Source: Oscillospiraceae bacterium | GTDB lineage: Bacteria > Bacillota > Clostridia > Oscillospirales > Ruminococcaceae | DNA: 64,000 bases | Reading direction: 5' to 3' | Assembly (NCBI GenBank): GCA_009777725.1 | Contig: WRLG01000013.1 | Location: 1 to 64,000 of the forward strand | Part shown: piece after piece, positions 38,441 through 46,873 of the stretch | Numbering within the stretch: position 1 is the first letter of the stretch | How the letters are laid out: every line of letters starts with the position of its first letter | The notes under the pieces: generated by a model | The model's input: only the letters and a program-made list of their open reading frames with translations | Databases searched by the model: none | What the model was told of the DNA's origin: nothing | Translations under genes and position numbers: made by a program

Positions 38441-39535
38441 ATGCCGCTTTTCGGAAAAAACCCAAACGAATCCGCTTATATCGGCGGTAAAAAGCACTGG
38501 GCTGATGTAATTAAAAATTCAAGTTCCGGCGACCTTCTTATTTGGCGACAGCCGGAAGAAGATTTCAACACAAACTCAACGCTTATAGTAATGCCCGGTG
38601 AAGAAGCTATTTTCATCAAGGGCGGCGTTATTGAGCAAACATTTGACAACGGTACATACAAACTCTCGACCGAAAATTATCCATTTATCAGCCGTCTACG
38701 CAACAATCTCACGGGCGGCATCAGTACATTTAACTGTGTTGTGTACTTTGTACGCAAAGCACACAGTATGGAGATTTTGTGGGGTACATCCTCGCCAATT
38801 CAAGTGCGCGATAAACTACTTGGCATTGCTACAAAACTCCGAGCAAGGGGAGCATATAAGATTCAAGTTGACAATCCGCAAAAATTCCTTACAAAGCTTA
38901 TTGGGAATAATGTCAACATGATGGAGCAACAGGAACTATTGGATGATTATTTCGCAAACGAATTTCAAAGTAAAATCAAATCAAGCATTACCCGCGCACT
39001 TAACGAAACGCAAACCGAGCTTCTTGGAATCGAGGCTCGCCTTGATGAATTTGCGGAAGTAGTTGAGCCGTTCTTCTGTGATGTGTTTGAAGATTACGGT
39101 TTGAAAATGATAAAATTTTCGATTGCCGCTATTGATATTGATGATGATGAAATCCGCCGCCGTTATGATGAAATTGGAATGGATGCCATCGCAAAAATGC
39201 GTAACGCACAGGCTAACAGAGGCGTTATGGATGTTCTCGGAGACGATTGGGGCAGACAGCAATCCGCGAATATTCTCGGCACACTTGCCGCTAACCCGGG
39301 TTCCGGTGGAATTGCCGCTGCCGGAGCGGGGCTTGGTATGGGAATGGCTGCCGGGGGTGTATTTGGGAATATGGCACAGCAAATGGTTACGCCCATGCAA
39401 CCGCCACCACCCGCAACCAGTGGCGTTGATGACCCTGTTGCTACTCTTAAAAAATTAAAAGATATGCTTGACCTCGGATTGATTGAACAATCTGAGTTTG
39501 ATACAAAAAAAGCAGAAATTATGAGCAGAATGTAG
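38441..39535 (+). CDS. YdjI-like SPFH-domain protein with C-terminal SHOCT
   Basis: 364 residues of the group sometimes called virion core protein-like, related to Bacillus YdjI. The SPFH domain spans about residues 30-270, starting with DLLIWRQPEEDFNTNS and including VQVDNPQKFLTKLIG-type strands. A Gly/Ala/Met/Pro linker follows, with GMGMAAGGVFGNM. The last 35 residues (DPVATLKKLKDMLDLGLIEQSEFDTKKAEIM) form a SHOCT helix pair. In Bacillus, YdjI lies beside a PspA paralogue in a membrane-stress operon; no PspA is in this window. Confidence 0.88.
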   Translation: MPLFGKNPNESAYIGGKKHWADVIKNSSSGDLLIWRQPEEDFNTNSTLIVMPGEEAIFIKGGVIEQTFDNGTYKLSTENYPFISRLRNNLTGGISTFNCVVYFVRKAHSMEILWGTSSPIQVRDKLLGIATKLRARGAYKIQVDNPQKFLTKLIGNNVNMMEQQELLDDYFANEFQSKIKSSITRALNETQTELLGIEARLDEFAEVVEPFFCDVFEDYGLKMIKFSIAAIDIDDDEIRRRYDEIGMDAIAKMRNAQANRGVMDVLGDDWGRQQSANILGTLAANPGSGGIAAAGAGLGMGMAAGGVFGNMAQQMVTPMQPPPPATSGVDDPVATLKKLKDMLDLGLIEQSEFDTKKAEIMSRM

Positions 39536-39547
39536 TGAGGTGGCGAT

Positions 39548-40222
39548 ATGAAAAAGACAAATATTTTATGGGCTATCCTGAATCTCGTTTTTTTAGTAAT
39601 TTTCAATGCTATTTTCTTTATAATAGGCGGTACAGAGCATAATACATCTGTATGGATTTCATATGCGTTCATTCATTTTGCGTATTTCATGCTGTTGCTC
39701 ACGCCGAGATTGATTCGCAGAGGGAAAAGCACAGCGGTATTTGGATTTTCGCTGTTTGCAATATCGACTACCTATTTTCTTTTGCAATTTGTCACAGGCA
39801 TAATATTTATATTGATTGCCCCCGATAGTTATTGTTCTGCACTTTTGGTTCAACTTTGCATAGCCGGGCTGAACGGAATTATAGTGGTTGCCAATATGAT
39901 TGCCAACGAACGCACGGCTGAAGCTGAGGAAAAAAGACAACACCAAATCGCATATGTTAAGGAGGCTTCCGTGAAAATAAAAGGCTTGTTAGATAAAATT
40001 GACGGCAAAGAAGAAAGAAAAATAGTAACGCGAGTTTATGATGCTATTTATTCAAGCCCTGTCAAATCGCATCCAAACTTAATTGAAATTGAAAATCGCA
40101 TTATCCGTTCAATCAATGAGCTTGAACACGCAGTTGCAACAGGTAATAAAGACGACATTATTTCTTTGGCAAACTCATTACTGCCGACCATAAACGAAAG
40201 AAACAACCTGCGGGAGTGTTGA
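39548..40222 (+). CDS. Four-helix membrane protein with cytosolic helical tail
   Basis: 224 residues. Four membrane segments fill residues 8-125. A highly charged helical tail (EERTAEAEEKRQHQIAYVKEA and beyond) extends into the cytosol and includes a hydrophobic heptad region that may oligomerise. It is 12 bases after the SPFH gene behind GAGGTGG, so it closes that operon. No family recognised. It converges on recR with 43 bases between and no obvious terminator. Confidence 0.7.
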   Translation: MKKTNILWAILNLVFLVIFNAIFFIIGGTEHNTSVWISYAFIHFAYFMLLLTPRLIRRGKSTAVFGFSLFAISTTYFLLQFVTGIIFILIAPDSYCSALLVQLCIAGLNGIIVVANMIANERTAEAEEKRQHQIAYVKEASVKIKGLLDKIDGKEERKIVTRVYDAIYSSPVKSHPNLIEIENRIIRSINELEHAVATGNKDDIISLANSLLPTINERNNLREC

Positions 40223-40265
40223 CTAAATAATCACACTCTCCATCCCGCCCCGCGCCTAAATTCAA

Positions 40266-40865
40266 CTACATCTCCCCCCGATTCTCCAAAGCCTTAAACA
40301 AAGTAACCTCATCGGCGTATTCAAGTATGCCGCCTATCGGTAAGCCGAACGCCAGCCTTGTTACTTTTATTCCGAGCGGCTTCAAAAGCTTTGAGATGTA
40401 CATAGCGGTAGCTTCGCCCTCAACCGTCGGGTTGGTCGCCATAATAACCTCGGCTATGTCGCGAGTTTGTATACGCTTCAAAAGCTCCTTAATGCGAATA
40501 TCGCCGGGCGCGATGCCGTCAATCGGCGAAATCAGCCCGTGGAGAACATGGTACGCGCCCTTATATTCACGGGTTCGCTCAAACGCGCTTATATCCTTGG
40601 GCGTTTCAACAACGCAAATTGTAGATTTATCGCGCCTTGCATCATCGCATATGGGGCATATTTCGCCCTCTGTAAGATTTTGGCAGACGGTACAGCATTT
40701 TACCGTGCTGTGTGCTCTGATTACAGCGTCCGCAAATGCACGCGCCTCGTCCTCCGTCATACTCATCACAAAATAAGCCAGTCTCTGCGCCGTTTTCATG
40801 CCGATTCCGGGCAATTTAGCAAACTGCTCCGACAGCAGGACTAGTGGCAAAGCCATATTCTCCAT
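40266..40865 (-). CDS. recR: Recombination mediator RecR
   Basis: RecR works with RecO (and RecF) to load RecA on single-stranded DNA. The 199 residues have the helix-hairpin-helix [15 protein letters not shown], a four-cysteine zinc finger (CTVCQN, CPICDD), and a Toprim domain with [12 protein letters not shown] and [15 protein letters not shown]. Normally it directly follows ybaB; here six other genes lie between. It is five bases after the aspartyl-protease-like gene. Confidence 0.97.
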   Translation of the reverse strand: MENMALPLVLLSEQFAKLPGIGMKTAQRLAYFVMSMTEDEARAFADAVIRAHSTVKCCTVCQNLTEGEICPICDDARRDKSTICVVETPKDISAFERTREYKGAYHVLHGLISPIDGIAPGDIRIKELLKRIQTRDIAEVIMATNPTVEGEATAMYISKLLKPLGIKVTRLAFGLPIGGILEYADEVTLFKALENRGEM

Positions 40866-40870
40866 AGTAG

Positions 40871-41263
40871 CTACCGCCCATCAAATGTTATAATATTATC
40901 ATCAAAATTAACGCTGAAATTGAATAAGCTAAGTACATTCATGCCGATAATGCCATCGAAAGGGAAGCTGTCAAGATTTTTATGTGAATGAACGTCAACA
41001 TTGGTTAATTCTACAGAACCTATTTTAACCTTGGGAACTTGAATTTCGTGAATATCAACATATCCTCCCGCCGTTCTTGCTTTAGATTTTTTGGCATTGC
41101 TGAAACAGCCCAGCTCTTTTAAAACTCTTTCAGCAAATGAGGTAGTATTCGCGCCTGTGTCAATCAGCATGAACACCTTGCGGTATCTGTTATCAACAAT
41201 GCTCCAAAATGGAACATCCGCATACATTAATCCTTTGATTATTTTTATATTAATTTTTTCCAT
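40871..41263 (-). CDS. Retropepsin-like aspartic protease domain protein
   Basis: 131 residues of clan AA type: [16 protein letters not shown] has the catalytic DTGA motif near residue 33, and [13 protein letters not shown] is the usual second hallmark. It is a single-domain cytosolic protein, expected to act as a homodimer. It starts with ATG 41263, sharing one base with the stop of the small gene before it (TGATG). Bacteria of several phyla carry such protease-like genes paired with a short protein; their job is unknown. It stands between that gene and recR. Confidence 0.8.
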   Translation of the reverse strand: MEKINIKIIKGLMYADVPFWSIVDNRYRKVFMLIDTGANTTSFAERVLKELGCFSNAKKSKARTAGGYVDIHEIQVPKVKIGSVELTNVDVHSHKNLDSFPFDGIIGMNVLSLFNFSVNFDDNIITFDGR

Positions 41264-41481
41264 CACAGCAAATACCCCCCCGCTTCATCGGGAAATTCAC
41301 CGATAAAGCGATAATAGCTATCGGGATTTTTGAACCACATATCCTGTATTTCAAACTTGTCTTTTCCGTATGCTATAACCTCGCCGCCTAAAAAACCGTT
41401 GAATTCCGTCCATTTGCAATTGATGAAGCAAACAAAATTCCCGTCATATTGCTTTTCAATTTCTTCCATGGTTTGGTACAT
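41263..41481 (-). CDS. Small protein coupled to the aspartic protease-like gene
   Basis: From ATG 41481 (GGAGGA eight bases upstream) there are 72 residues: TMEEIEKQYDGNFVCFINC, then EVIAYGKDKFEIQDMWF. The pattern of a short helix (MEEIEKQY) followed by two beta hairpins occurs in small proteins encoded directly ahead of retropepsin-like genes. It may be the substrate, inhibitor or targeting partner of the next gene product. The frame continues upstream to 41592 inside the acetyltransferase gene, but only the 41481 start has a ribosome site. Confidence 0.7.
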   Translation of the reverse strand: MYQTMEEIEKQYDGNFVCFINCKWTEFNGFLGGEVIAYGKDKFEIQDMWFKNPDSYYRFIGEFPDEAGGYLL

Positions 41482-41515
41482 GGTTATTCCTCCTTTTTTA
41501 TAGTTGAGAGTTGAT

Positions 41516-42385
41516 TTAATCCCCGAATTTAATTTCCTCAAATTCGCAAATATCGTAGTAGCCGATTTTGCGGTATATTCCGCGTGCGGCATAGTTTGCG
41601 GCGTTGGCGAACAGGCAGCAGTATTTTTTGCGCTCCAACAGAGTGCGTGACAGAGCCGCCGTAACAGACGAAGCGTAACCCCTGCCGCGATAATAGGGCG
41701 GAGTATAAACGCCGCTTATCATAGCACCGTTCTCCGTGTTCCAATCATTATAAGCCTGCGATACGGGGTGGGAATCTTCCCATATATAATAAGAATCCTT
41801 GCCGAGGTGATGTTCCAAACGCTTGGCGTTTAGCTCAATGCTGAAATTTTCAACGCCGCAATCCTCTCTGAAAACACGCTCCCAATACGGGGCGTAGAAC
41901 ATATCGTCCTCCCTGAAAGGTCGGCAGAAGCCCGGTGCTTTTTCGACTTCGTTAATCTTATCAAGGCGCATCATATTAAGCCGCATTATTTTCATTTGCA
42001 GATGTTTCTCCGCGCCATTGTCTGCCGCGTAATTTTGTGCAAACCGCTCCGCGAGCCCCCGCTCTGCCAATATGCCCGGAATCCTCGGAAATTCAACAAT
42101 TTGTGAATCAATTTTTTTTATTTCATCGGCAAGCAGTTTAACCGCCGCTTCATTCGGTATATTGCGTGTTTCGTAAACAAGCATATTAAACGGCGGCGTT
42201 TGGGCGGCGGTAAGCAAAACTCCACCGTCTGAACCCTTAACCGCCGCTAAAAACCAATCTGATTTATCTAATTCTTTATCTTCAATAAAACTAATCGGCA
42301 GACTGTTTTGCGCTTCATTTTCAAGCAAAATCTCAAATGTGTCCGCCGCAAAGGATTCGATGTTATTGTATCGTATGAATTTCAT
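41516..42385 (-). CDS. GNAT family acetyltransferase
   Basis: 289 residues with two GNAT halves. The C-terminal half is the active one: AMISGVYTPPYYRGRGYASS carries the acetyl-CoA pyrophosphate loop (R-G-R-G-Y-A), followed by LFANAANYAARGIYRKIGYYDI, as in FR47-like enzymes. The substrate is unknown; possibilities are an amino group of a small molecule or a protein. It overlaps the stop of the PD-(D/E)XK-like gene by four bases (ATGA), which places it in the same transcript as the ATPase pair. Confidence 0.85.
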   Translation of the reverse strand: MKFIRYNNIESFAADTFEILLENEAQNSLPISFIEDKELDKSDWFLAAVKGSDGGVLLTAAQTPPFNMLVYETRNIPNEAAVKLLADEIKKIDSQIVEFPRIPGILAERGLAERFAQNYAADNGAEKHLQMKIMRLNMMRLDKINEVEKAPGFCRPFREDDMFYAPYWERVFREDCGVENFSIELNAKRLEHHLGKDSYYIWEDSHPVSQAYNDWNTENGAMISGVYTPPYYRGRGYASSVTAALSRTLLERKKYCCLFANAANYAARGIYRKIGYYDICEFEEIKFGD

Positions 42386-42993
42386 ATGTAATTGCCTGCT
42401 TTCGCCGGAATCTTTTCAGCCTCACTGCGGGTTGGATTTATGTTGAAGTCCGTATATTTTTCCTTGAAATTTTTTGAATCGTACAATAAAAATTTTATAC
42501 TGTGAATTGATGAATACTCATCTTCGGCGAATCTTGGAAAATTTGTTTTAATGAGTTCAAATAGTCTTCTTCTTTGCTCATAATCAAAACCCCTGAACTC
42601 AAACAAAAGCACGTAAACAATGGGTTTTGTAAAAATTTCGCCTTTAGCTAACCTTTTTAACAAGGTGTCTTTAAGCTTAGAATGAGTTTCGCACACAAAC
42701 TGTATCTTACCACACTTGGGGCAAATACCGTCACGCGGACAATTTGACGCGCATTTCGAGCTTTTCTTGGTTTTTATGATGAATTTTCTACGTTCGCGTT
42801 CAATAACATCTTGTGGAATATTAGGGTTATCAAGATTTTTGACCTCTATAAACAAAAATTCATCCGGCATTTCCAAAGTAAAGTCTACAGAACTTAATCC
42901 CGGATAACTTACAGCATCAGCTTTGCAAGGGTTGTATTCAACAGGGAAACAGAAATCAAAACCGCTTTCGTCCTTAAATTTTTTAAACTGCAT
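42382..42993 (-). CDS. PD-(D/E)XK-like nuclease with cysteine cluster, partner of the AAA ATPase
   Basis: 203 residues from ATG 42993 (six G, five bases upstream). The core SSVDFTLEMPDEFLFIEVKN gives Asp37, Glu50 and Lys52, the D-(x)n-E-x-K pattern of restriction-like nucleases. A cysteine cluster CASNCPRDGICPKCGKIQFVC (about residues 80-102, with a following histidine) may bind zinc or an iron-sulphur cluster. Helices and a VYVLLFEFRGFD strand complete the fold. The start abuts the ATPase stop, so the two are translationally coupled. No methylase is present. The nuclease call is from motif reading and is not certain. Confidence 0.65.
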   Translation of the reverse strand: MQFKKFKDESGFDFCFPVEYNPCKADAVSYPGLSSVDFTLEMPDEFLFIEVKNLDNPNIPQDVIERERRKFIIKTKKSSKCASNCPRDGICPKCGKIQFVCETHSKLKDTLLKRLAKGEIFTKPIVYVLLFEFRGFDYEQRRRLFELIKTNFPRFAEDEYSSIHSIKFLLYDSKNFKEKYTDFNINPTRSEAEKIPAKAGNYI

Positions 42994-42994
42994 A

Positions 42995-43870
42995 TTAACC
43001 CCCCATTGCCTTTTCGATAACAGCATTAAATAAATTTTCCGATGCCTCTTCAATAGGGTTATTTTCCAATTCCGAATATGAATTGGCGGTCGTGTTCTTT
43101 ATAATTCCTGCCTCATCTTTATATAGGGACAAGAATAGTACATTATCTGTATTTTCTCTTTTAATGTCAATATGCTTTGCAAAAGTATAATTATGAGTTG
43201 CAACAAAAATCTGAACGCCGATGCGGGATAATTTAAGCAAAATATCAACAAGCTCCGGGATAAGCTCCGGATTTAAGCTGTTTTCGGGTTCGTCCCAAAA
43301 AAGTATTGCGCCCGGTTCAAGCTGTCCGCTTGCAACAAGTAAACCGAGATAGCCGAATTTTTTAAACCCGCTTGCTTCGTCAGAAAAAGGTATGCGGTTA
43401 CCGTCCGTTTTTATTGTATAATACGTCCCCTCGCTTTGAACCCATTCAACAGTTCCGCCGATAATATTAACAACCTTTTGACCGATGGATTTTTGCATTT
43501 CTGATTGTTCTTGCATTGGAACATCCAAGGCAGATATGAGCACATCCTTGTAAATTCCACTAAAGCCCGTTGGTTTTTGTGCAATAAACGTCAACAGACC
43601 TTTCGCGTGTTCAAGTATATCCTTTTCGGGGATAAAGATATTTGAGGTTATTTTTTCACCATCTATAATAATATTTACTCTGTTTTGATACCTGTGTAAC
43701 GCAACAATATTCCCATATTGACGCGCGTAATCACTATACATTGCTTTCAACAACGTAGTCTTCCCTGTCCCGTTCCCTCCAATGATAACATTAACACCCT
43801 TACAGAAATCAACGGCAAACTCGCCCTTAAAAACGCGAAAATCCTCAATTTCTACCCGACTGACAGCCAT
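42995..43870 (-). CDS. AAA/ABC-type ATPase of RecF/OLD-like class
   Basis: 291 residues with an SMC/RecF-like ATPase core: Walker A GGNGTGKTTL (31-40), an ABC-signature-like SDEASGFKKFGYLGLL (163-178), Walker B AILFWDEPENSLNP (188-201), and a switch histidine in VATHNY (His226). There is no long coiled coil and no Toprim domain, so it is shorter than OLD nucleases. Such ATPases usually sense and drive a nuclease partner; the next gene provides one. AAGGAG precedes the ATG. No own promoter was found with confidence. Confidence 0.88.
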   Translation of the reverse strand: MAVSRVEIEDFRVFKGEFAVDFCKGVNVIIGGNGTGKTTLLKAMYSDYARQYGNIVALHRYQNRVNIIIDGEKITSNIFIPEKDILEHAKGLLTFIAQKPTGFSGIYKDVLISALDVPMQEQSEMQKSIGQKVVNIIGGTVEWVQSEGTYYTIKTDGNRIPFSDEASGFKKFGYLGLLVASGQLEPGAILFWDEPENSLNPELIPELVDILLKLSRIGVQIFVATHNYTFAKHIDIKRENTDNVLFLSLYKDEAGIIKNTTANSYSELENNPIEEASENLFNAVIEKAMGG

Positions 43871-43884
43871 TCATTCCCACTCCT

Positions 43885-43922
43885 TATAGTCAATTAACAA
43901 TTAACAGTCAACAGTTAACAAT
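43885..43922. repeat. AACAATTAACAGTTAACAATT repeat tract, short copy
   Basis: CAATTAACAATTAACAG followed by AACAGTTAACAATT between the secreted-protein and ATPase genes. It belongs to the family seen at 44600-44714 and, more distantly, 14262-14290 and 28156-28190. Confidence 0.6.
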
Positions 43923-44573
43923 TCAGCTTTGCCAAAACGCAGAGTCATCGTATGGCATATACATTGGTATCGGCGGCAAGAATCTTTCAAACCTCAATTG
44001 ATTATATAACTTATCTGCGTAAGGGTCGGGAATTTCTACATCATGAGGACCATCATTCCACGACCAAATAAAAATGATTTCAACTTCATTTTCTTCATCA
44101 TATCGCAAACCATGATATTGATAAGTTCCGCTGCTCTGCACATCCGGCAGTATCTCCCTGGATATTACAGTAGCTCGGTTTTCTCTGTCAACAAGAAGCA
44201 GCATACTATATAGTTCCTCCAATTTATCCAAAGGAACATCAGGAATATCGGCAACGCTATGCTTTGCTCTGTAATCTATAAAGTCCAGCCCGTAATAATC
44301 CTCATATGTCGCTTCTTCCAGTCTGTGATATACATCCGATATGCGATAATATTCAAGGGGATTTTCTATCATAAAGTTAAAAAACTTGACCTCGCCTTGA
44401 TTCGTAAGATAGTGCCCCGTAATATTTTCACTACGATTCATATCGTGATTATAGGTTGCGATAAAAACTATTTCCGGCATATTATTTAGTTTTTGATTAT
44501 TTTCAGCTTCAGAAGGCAAAAACAAATTCACACATAGTAACACAATAGTCGGCAATATTTTTATGCTTTTCAT
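43923..44573 (-). CDS. Secreted protein of unknown function
   Basis: 216 residues with a cleavable signal peptide (KSIKILPTIVLLCVNLFL, cut near SEA-EN). The mature part starts with strands PEIVFIATYNHDMNRSENITG and contains EVEIIFIWSWNDGPHDVEIP. There are no cysteines in the mature part. Family unknown. It opens the accessory block between ybaB and the ATPase pair, flanked on both sides by AACAGTTAACAATT repeats, which suggests that it arrived independently of the ATPase genes. Confidence 0.65.
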   Translation of the reverse strand: MKSIKILPTIVLLCVNLFLPSEAENNQKLNNMPEIVFIATYNHDMNRSENITGHYLTNQGEVKFFNFMIENPLEYYRISDVYHRLEEATYEDYYGLDFIDYRAKHSVADIPDVPLDKLEELYSMLLLVDRENRATVISREILPDVQSSGTYQYHGLRYDEENEVEIIFIWSWNDGPHDVEIPDPYADKLYNQLRFERFLPPIPMYMPYDDSAFWQS

Positions 44574-44599
44574 ACAGATACCACCCTAATGTTTCTCTA

Positions 44600-44714
44600 A
44601 CAATGAACAGTTAACAATTATAGTGTCAGCTTCGCCGACAACTTAAAATGTTACGCCAAAGGCGTAACTCCGAAATTGTTAACTGTTAACTGTTAATTGT
44701 CAATTGTTAATTGT
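44600..44714. repeat. Inverted-repeat element beside ybaB
   Basis: AACAGTTAACAATT (44606-44619) is repeated inverted as AATTGTTAACTGTT (44674-44687). Between them lie two hairpins, GTCAGCTTCGCCGAC and GTTACGCCAAAGGCGTAAC. The right flank repeats GTTAACTGTTAATTGTCAATTG. The size and nested palindromes fit a small non-coding repeat element. It marks the edge of the inserted block in the dnaX-ybaB-recR order. Confidence 0.7.
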
Positions 44715-45062
44715 TCAAAATATTCCCGGCAGATTAACCCCGCCCGTAATCGCTCCCATTTCGCTTTCGGTTGTTTCTTCGATTTTGCGGACGGTATCGT
44801 TAAACGCGCTTATGATTAAATCTTGGAGCATTTCAATATCGTCCGGGTCAACAACTTCGGGCTTGATTTCAAGTGACTTGATTTCCTTTTTGCCGCTCAT
44901 CGTAACAGCGACAGCTCCGCCGCCCGCACTGCTGTTGAACTCCCTTGTTTCAATATCCTGCTGAAGCTCGGTAATTTGAGCCTGCATGTTTTGAACCTGT
45001 TTCATCATCTGGTTCATATTTTGAGCTCCGCCGCCCATCCCAGCCGGTAATCTTGATTTCAT
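44715..45062 (-). CDS. ybaB: YbaB/EbfC nucleoid-associated protein
   Basis: A small DNA-binding protein normally encoded between dnaX and recR. The 115 residues start with a Gly/Met-rich segment (GMGGGAQNMNQMMKQVQNM) and contain the core EFNSSAGGGAVAVTMSGKKEIKSLEI and DLIISAFNDTVRKIEE. AGGAG lies before the start, and it is 20 bases from dnaX. Ordinary. Confidence 0.95.
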   Translation of the reverse strand: MKSRLPAGMGGGAQNMNQMMKQVQNMQAQITELQQDIETREFNSSAGGGAVAVTMSGKKEIKSLEIKPEVVDPDDIEMLQDLIISAFNDTVRKIEETTESEMGAITGGVNLPGIF

Positions 45063-45082
45063 TTTAAAAAACTCCTTTTAAA

Positions 45083-46861
45083 TTAATTTATTTCAATCGG
45101 TATGTTATTTTCAGCCGCTTTGTCAATCAAAGCTTGCAGACGAGATTTTGGGGGTGAGGGTTGAAGTTTTGGAGGTGGGGTTTGAGGTTCAGGGTTTGAG
45201 GGCTGGAGGTTTGGGGGGGGAATTTGAGGTTCGGGATTTGAGGGGTGAATGTTGGGGGGTTCATTATCACCCTCATTCCTCATTTCTAATCCCGCGTTCT
45301 CAGTTTCCGTTCCCGTGTATTTTGCTCTGATATTATAAGCCTTGCCTGTTATATATTTAACTGCCTCCCGCAATTTTGCGGCGTTTTCGGCTTTCTTTAG
45401 TAAATTCAAAAAAAACTTGTTCTGCGCGCAGATAAATAAAAATCCTTGATTTTCAAAAGCCGTTGAACCGTTTAATGTCCCCGATACAGAGGGGCAGATT
45501 TGAGAGAAATATTCCAAAATCTCCGCCCATTGCAAAACAGGCTTGAAGCTCCCCCCTGATTCCTGAGTCTTAGGGGGGGGCTGATTTGGTTGTACGGCGG
45601 CAGACATTGGCGGCGGCTCGTATGACGGCGGAGGAGGGGAATAGCCGTAATCTTCCTGCAAACTTGACGGTCGCCGGGGCGGAGCATACGCGGTAGCAGG
45701 TTTGGGCGGAATCGCCGCTTGCGGGGGTGCTGCAAATTGTGATGGTGCAACTGCTTGCGGCGGTGCGGCTTGCAGAGCGGGCTTTACGGCGCAAAGGCGA
45801 ATCATGCACATCTCGGTTTCAACCCGTTTAAGCGGGGTTCGCGCAAGCCGCTCGTTGCTCTTTTGCAAGATTTCAAGCTTGTCCAAAACATCGCCCAAGG
45901 CAAGCCCTTTTGCAACGGCTTTAAGACGCTCAATTTCATTCGGCATACAAGCTAAAATGCCCGTATTATCGGGCGCGGCTTTGAGCATCATAATATTTCT
46001 GAATTGCGCGATTAATTCATCGCAAAGCTTTTGCATATCCTTTGACATGCCGTAAAGCTTGTCAATGACGACCACAGCTTTTGCCGCGTCCTTTTCGGCA
46101 ATTGCCTCAACAATGTCAAACAGATATTCACGCCCCGCAATCCCTGCGGCTTCGGATACTGTTTCTATAGTCACCGTTTCGGCAAACGCCGTGCATTGGT
46201 CAAGCAGTGAAAGGGCGTCTCTCATGCCGCCGTCGGCTGTGCGCGCAATCAACTCCGCCGCTTCTTTTTCAAGAGCGATTTGCTCTTTTCCGGCAATAAG
46301 CAAAAGTCTTTCGGTAATATTATCGGGCAGTATTCGGCGAAAATCGAACCGCTGGCAACGGGATAAAATTGTCGGTATTACCTTGTGTATTTCGGTAGTC
46401 GCCAGTATAAATTTAACATGCGCCGGGGGTTCTTCCATGATTTTCAAAAGCGCGCCCCAAGCGTCCTTTGAAAGCATGTGAACCTCGTCTATGATATATA
46501 TTTTATATTTGCACCGCTCCGGCGTGTAAACCGCGCCTTCGCGCAGGTTGCGAACATCGTCCACGCCGTTATTGGAAGCCGCGTCAATTTCAATCATATC
46601 CGAAAGCGCGCCCATTTCCGCATCAATACAAATGCCGCATTTAAGGCATGGATTACCATCGGTCGGGCTTTCGCAGTTAACGGCTTTAGCGAAAATCCGC
46701 GCACAGGTTGTCTTGCCCGTACCCCGTGAGCCTGTGAATATATAGGCGTGAGCCGTCTTTTCACTCACAAGCTGATTTTGCAAAGTTACCGTTATATGCG
46801 GCTGTGACACAACATCGTCAAAGGTGAGCGGGCGGTATTTTCTGTATAAGGCTTTATACAT
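45083..46861 (-). CDS. dnaX: DNA polymerase III gamma/tau subunit
   Basis: Clamp-loader ATPase. The 592 residues begin YKALYRKYRPLTFDDVV. Walker A is GSRGTGKTTCARIFAKA, and the zinc module has CESPTDGNPCLKCGIC. KYKIYIIDEVHMLS and ILATTEIHKVIPTILSRCQRF (sensor 1) follow. After residue 360 a proline-rich linker leads to a C-terminal domain. The last 60 residues contain a degenerate Pro repeat (NLQPSNPEPQTPPPKLQPS), seen as a G-rich DNA tract at 45140-45260. No slippery sequence was recognised for making gamma. Confidence 0.95.
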   Translation of the reverse strand: MYKALYRKYRPLTFDDVVSQPHITVTLQNQLVSEKTAHAYIFTGSRGTGKTTCARIFAKAVNCESPTDGNPCLKCGICIDAEMGALSDMIEIDAASNNGVDDVRNLREGAVYTPERCKYKIYIIDEVHMLSKDAWGALLKIMEEPPAHVKFILATTEIHKVIPTILSRCQRFDFRRILPDNITERLLLIAGKEQIALEKEAAELIARTADGGMRDALSLLDQCTAFAETVTIETVSEAAGIAGREYLFDIVEAIAEKDAAKAVVVIDKLYGMSKDMQKLCDELIAQFRNIMMLKAAPDNTGILACMPNEIERLKAVAKGLALGDVLDKLEILQKSNERLARTPLKRVETEMCMIRLCAVKPALQAAPPQAVAPSQFAAPPQAAIPPKPATAYAPPRRPSSLQEDYGYSPPPPSYEPPPMSAAVQPNQPPPKTQESGGSFKPVLQWAEILEYFSQICPSVSGTLNGSTAFENQGFLFICAQNKFFLNLLKKAENAAKLREAVKYITGKAYNIRAKYTGTETENAGLEMRNEGDNEPPNIHPSNPEPQIPPPNLQPSNPEPQTPPPKLQPSPPKSRLQALIDKAAENNIPIEIN

Positions 46862-46873
46862 AGTTATATTCCT

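Noticed and set aside
39163..39672. Minus-strand open frame opposite the SPFH gene
   Set aside because: It is a long shadow frame created by codon bias in the SPFH gene, with no start signal and no family features.
45140..45260. G-rich tract as a G-quadruplex regulatory element
   Set aside because: It lies in the proline-rich tail of dnaX, and the codons explain it; similar tracts are common in such linkers.
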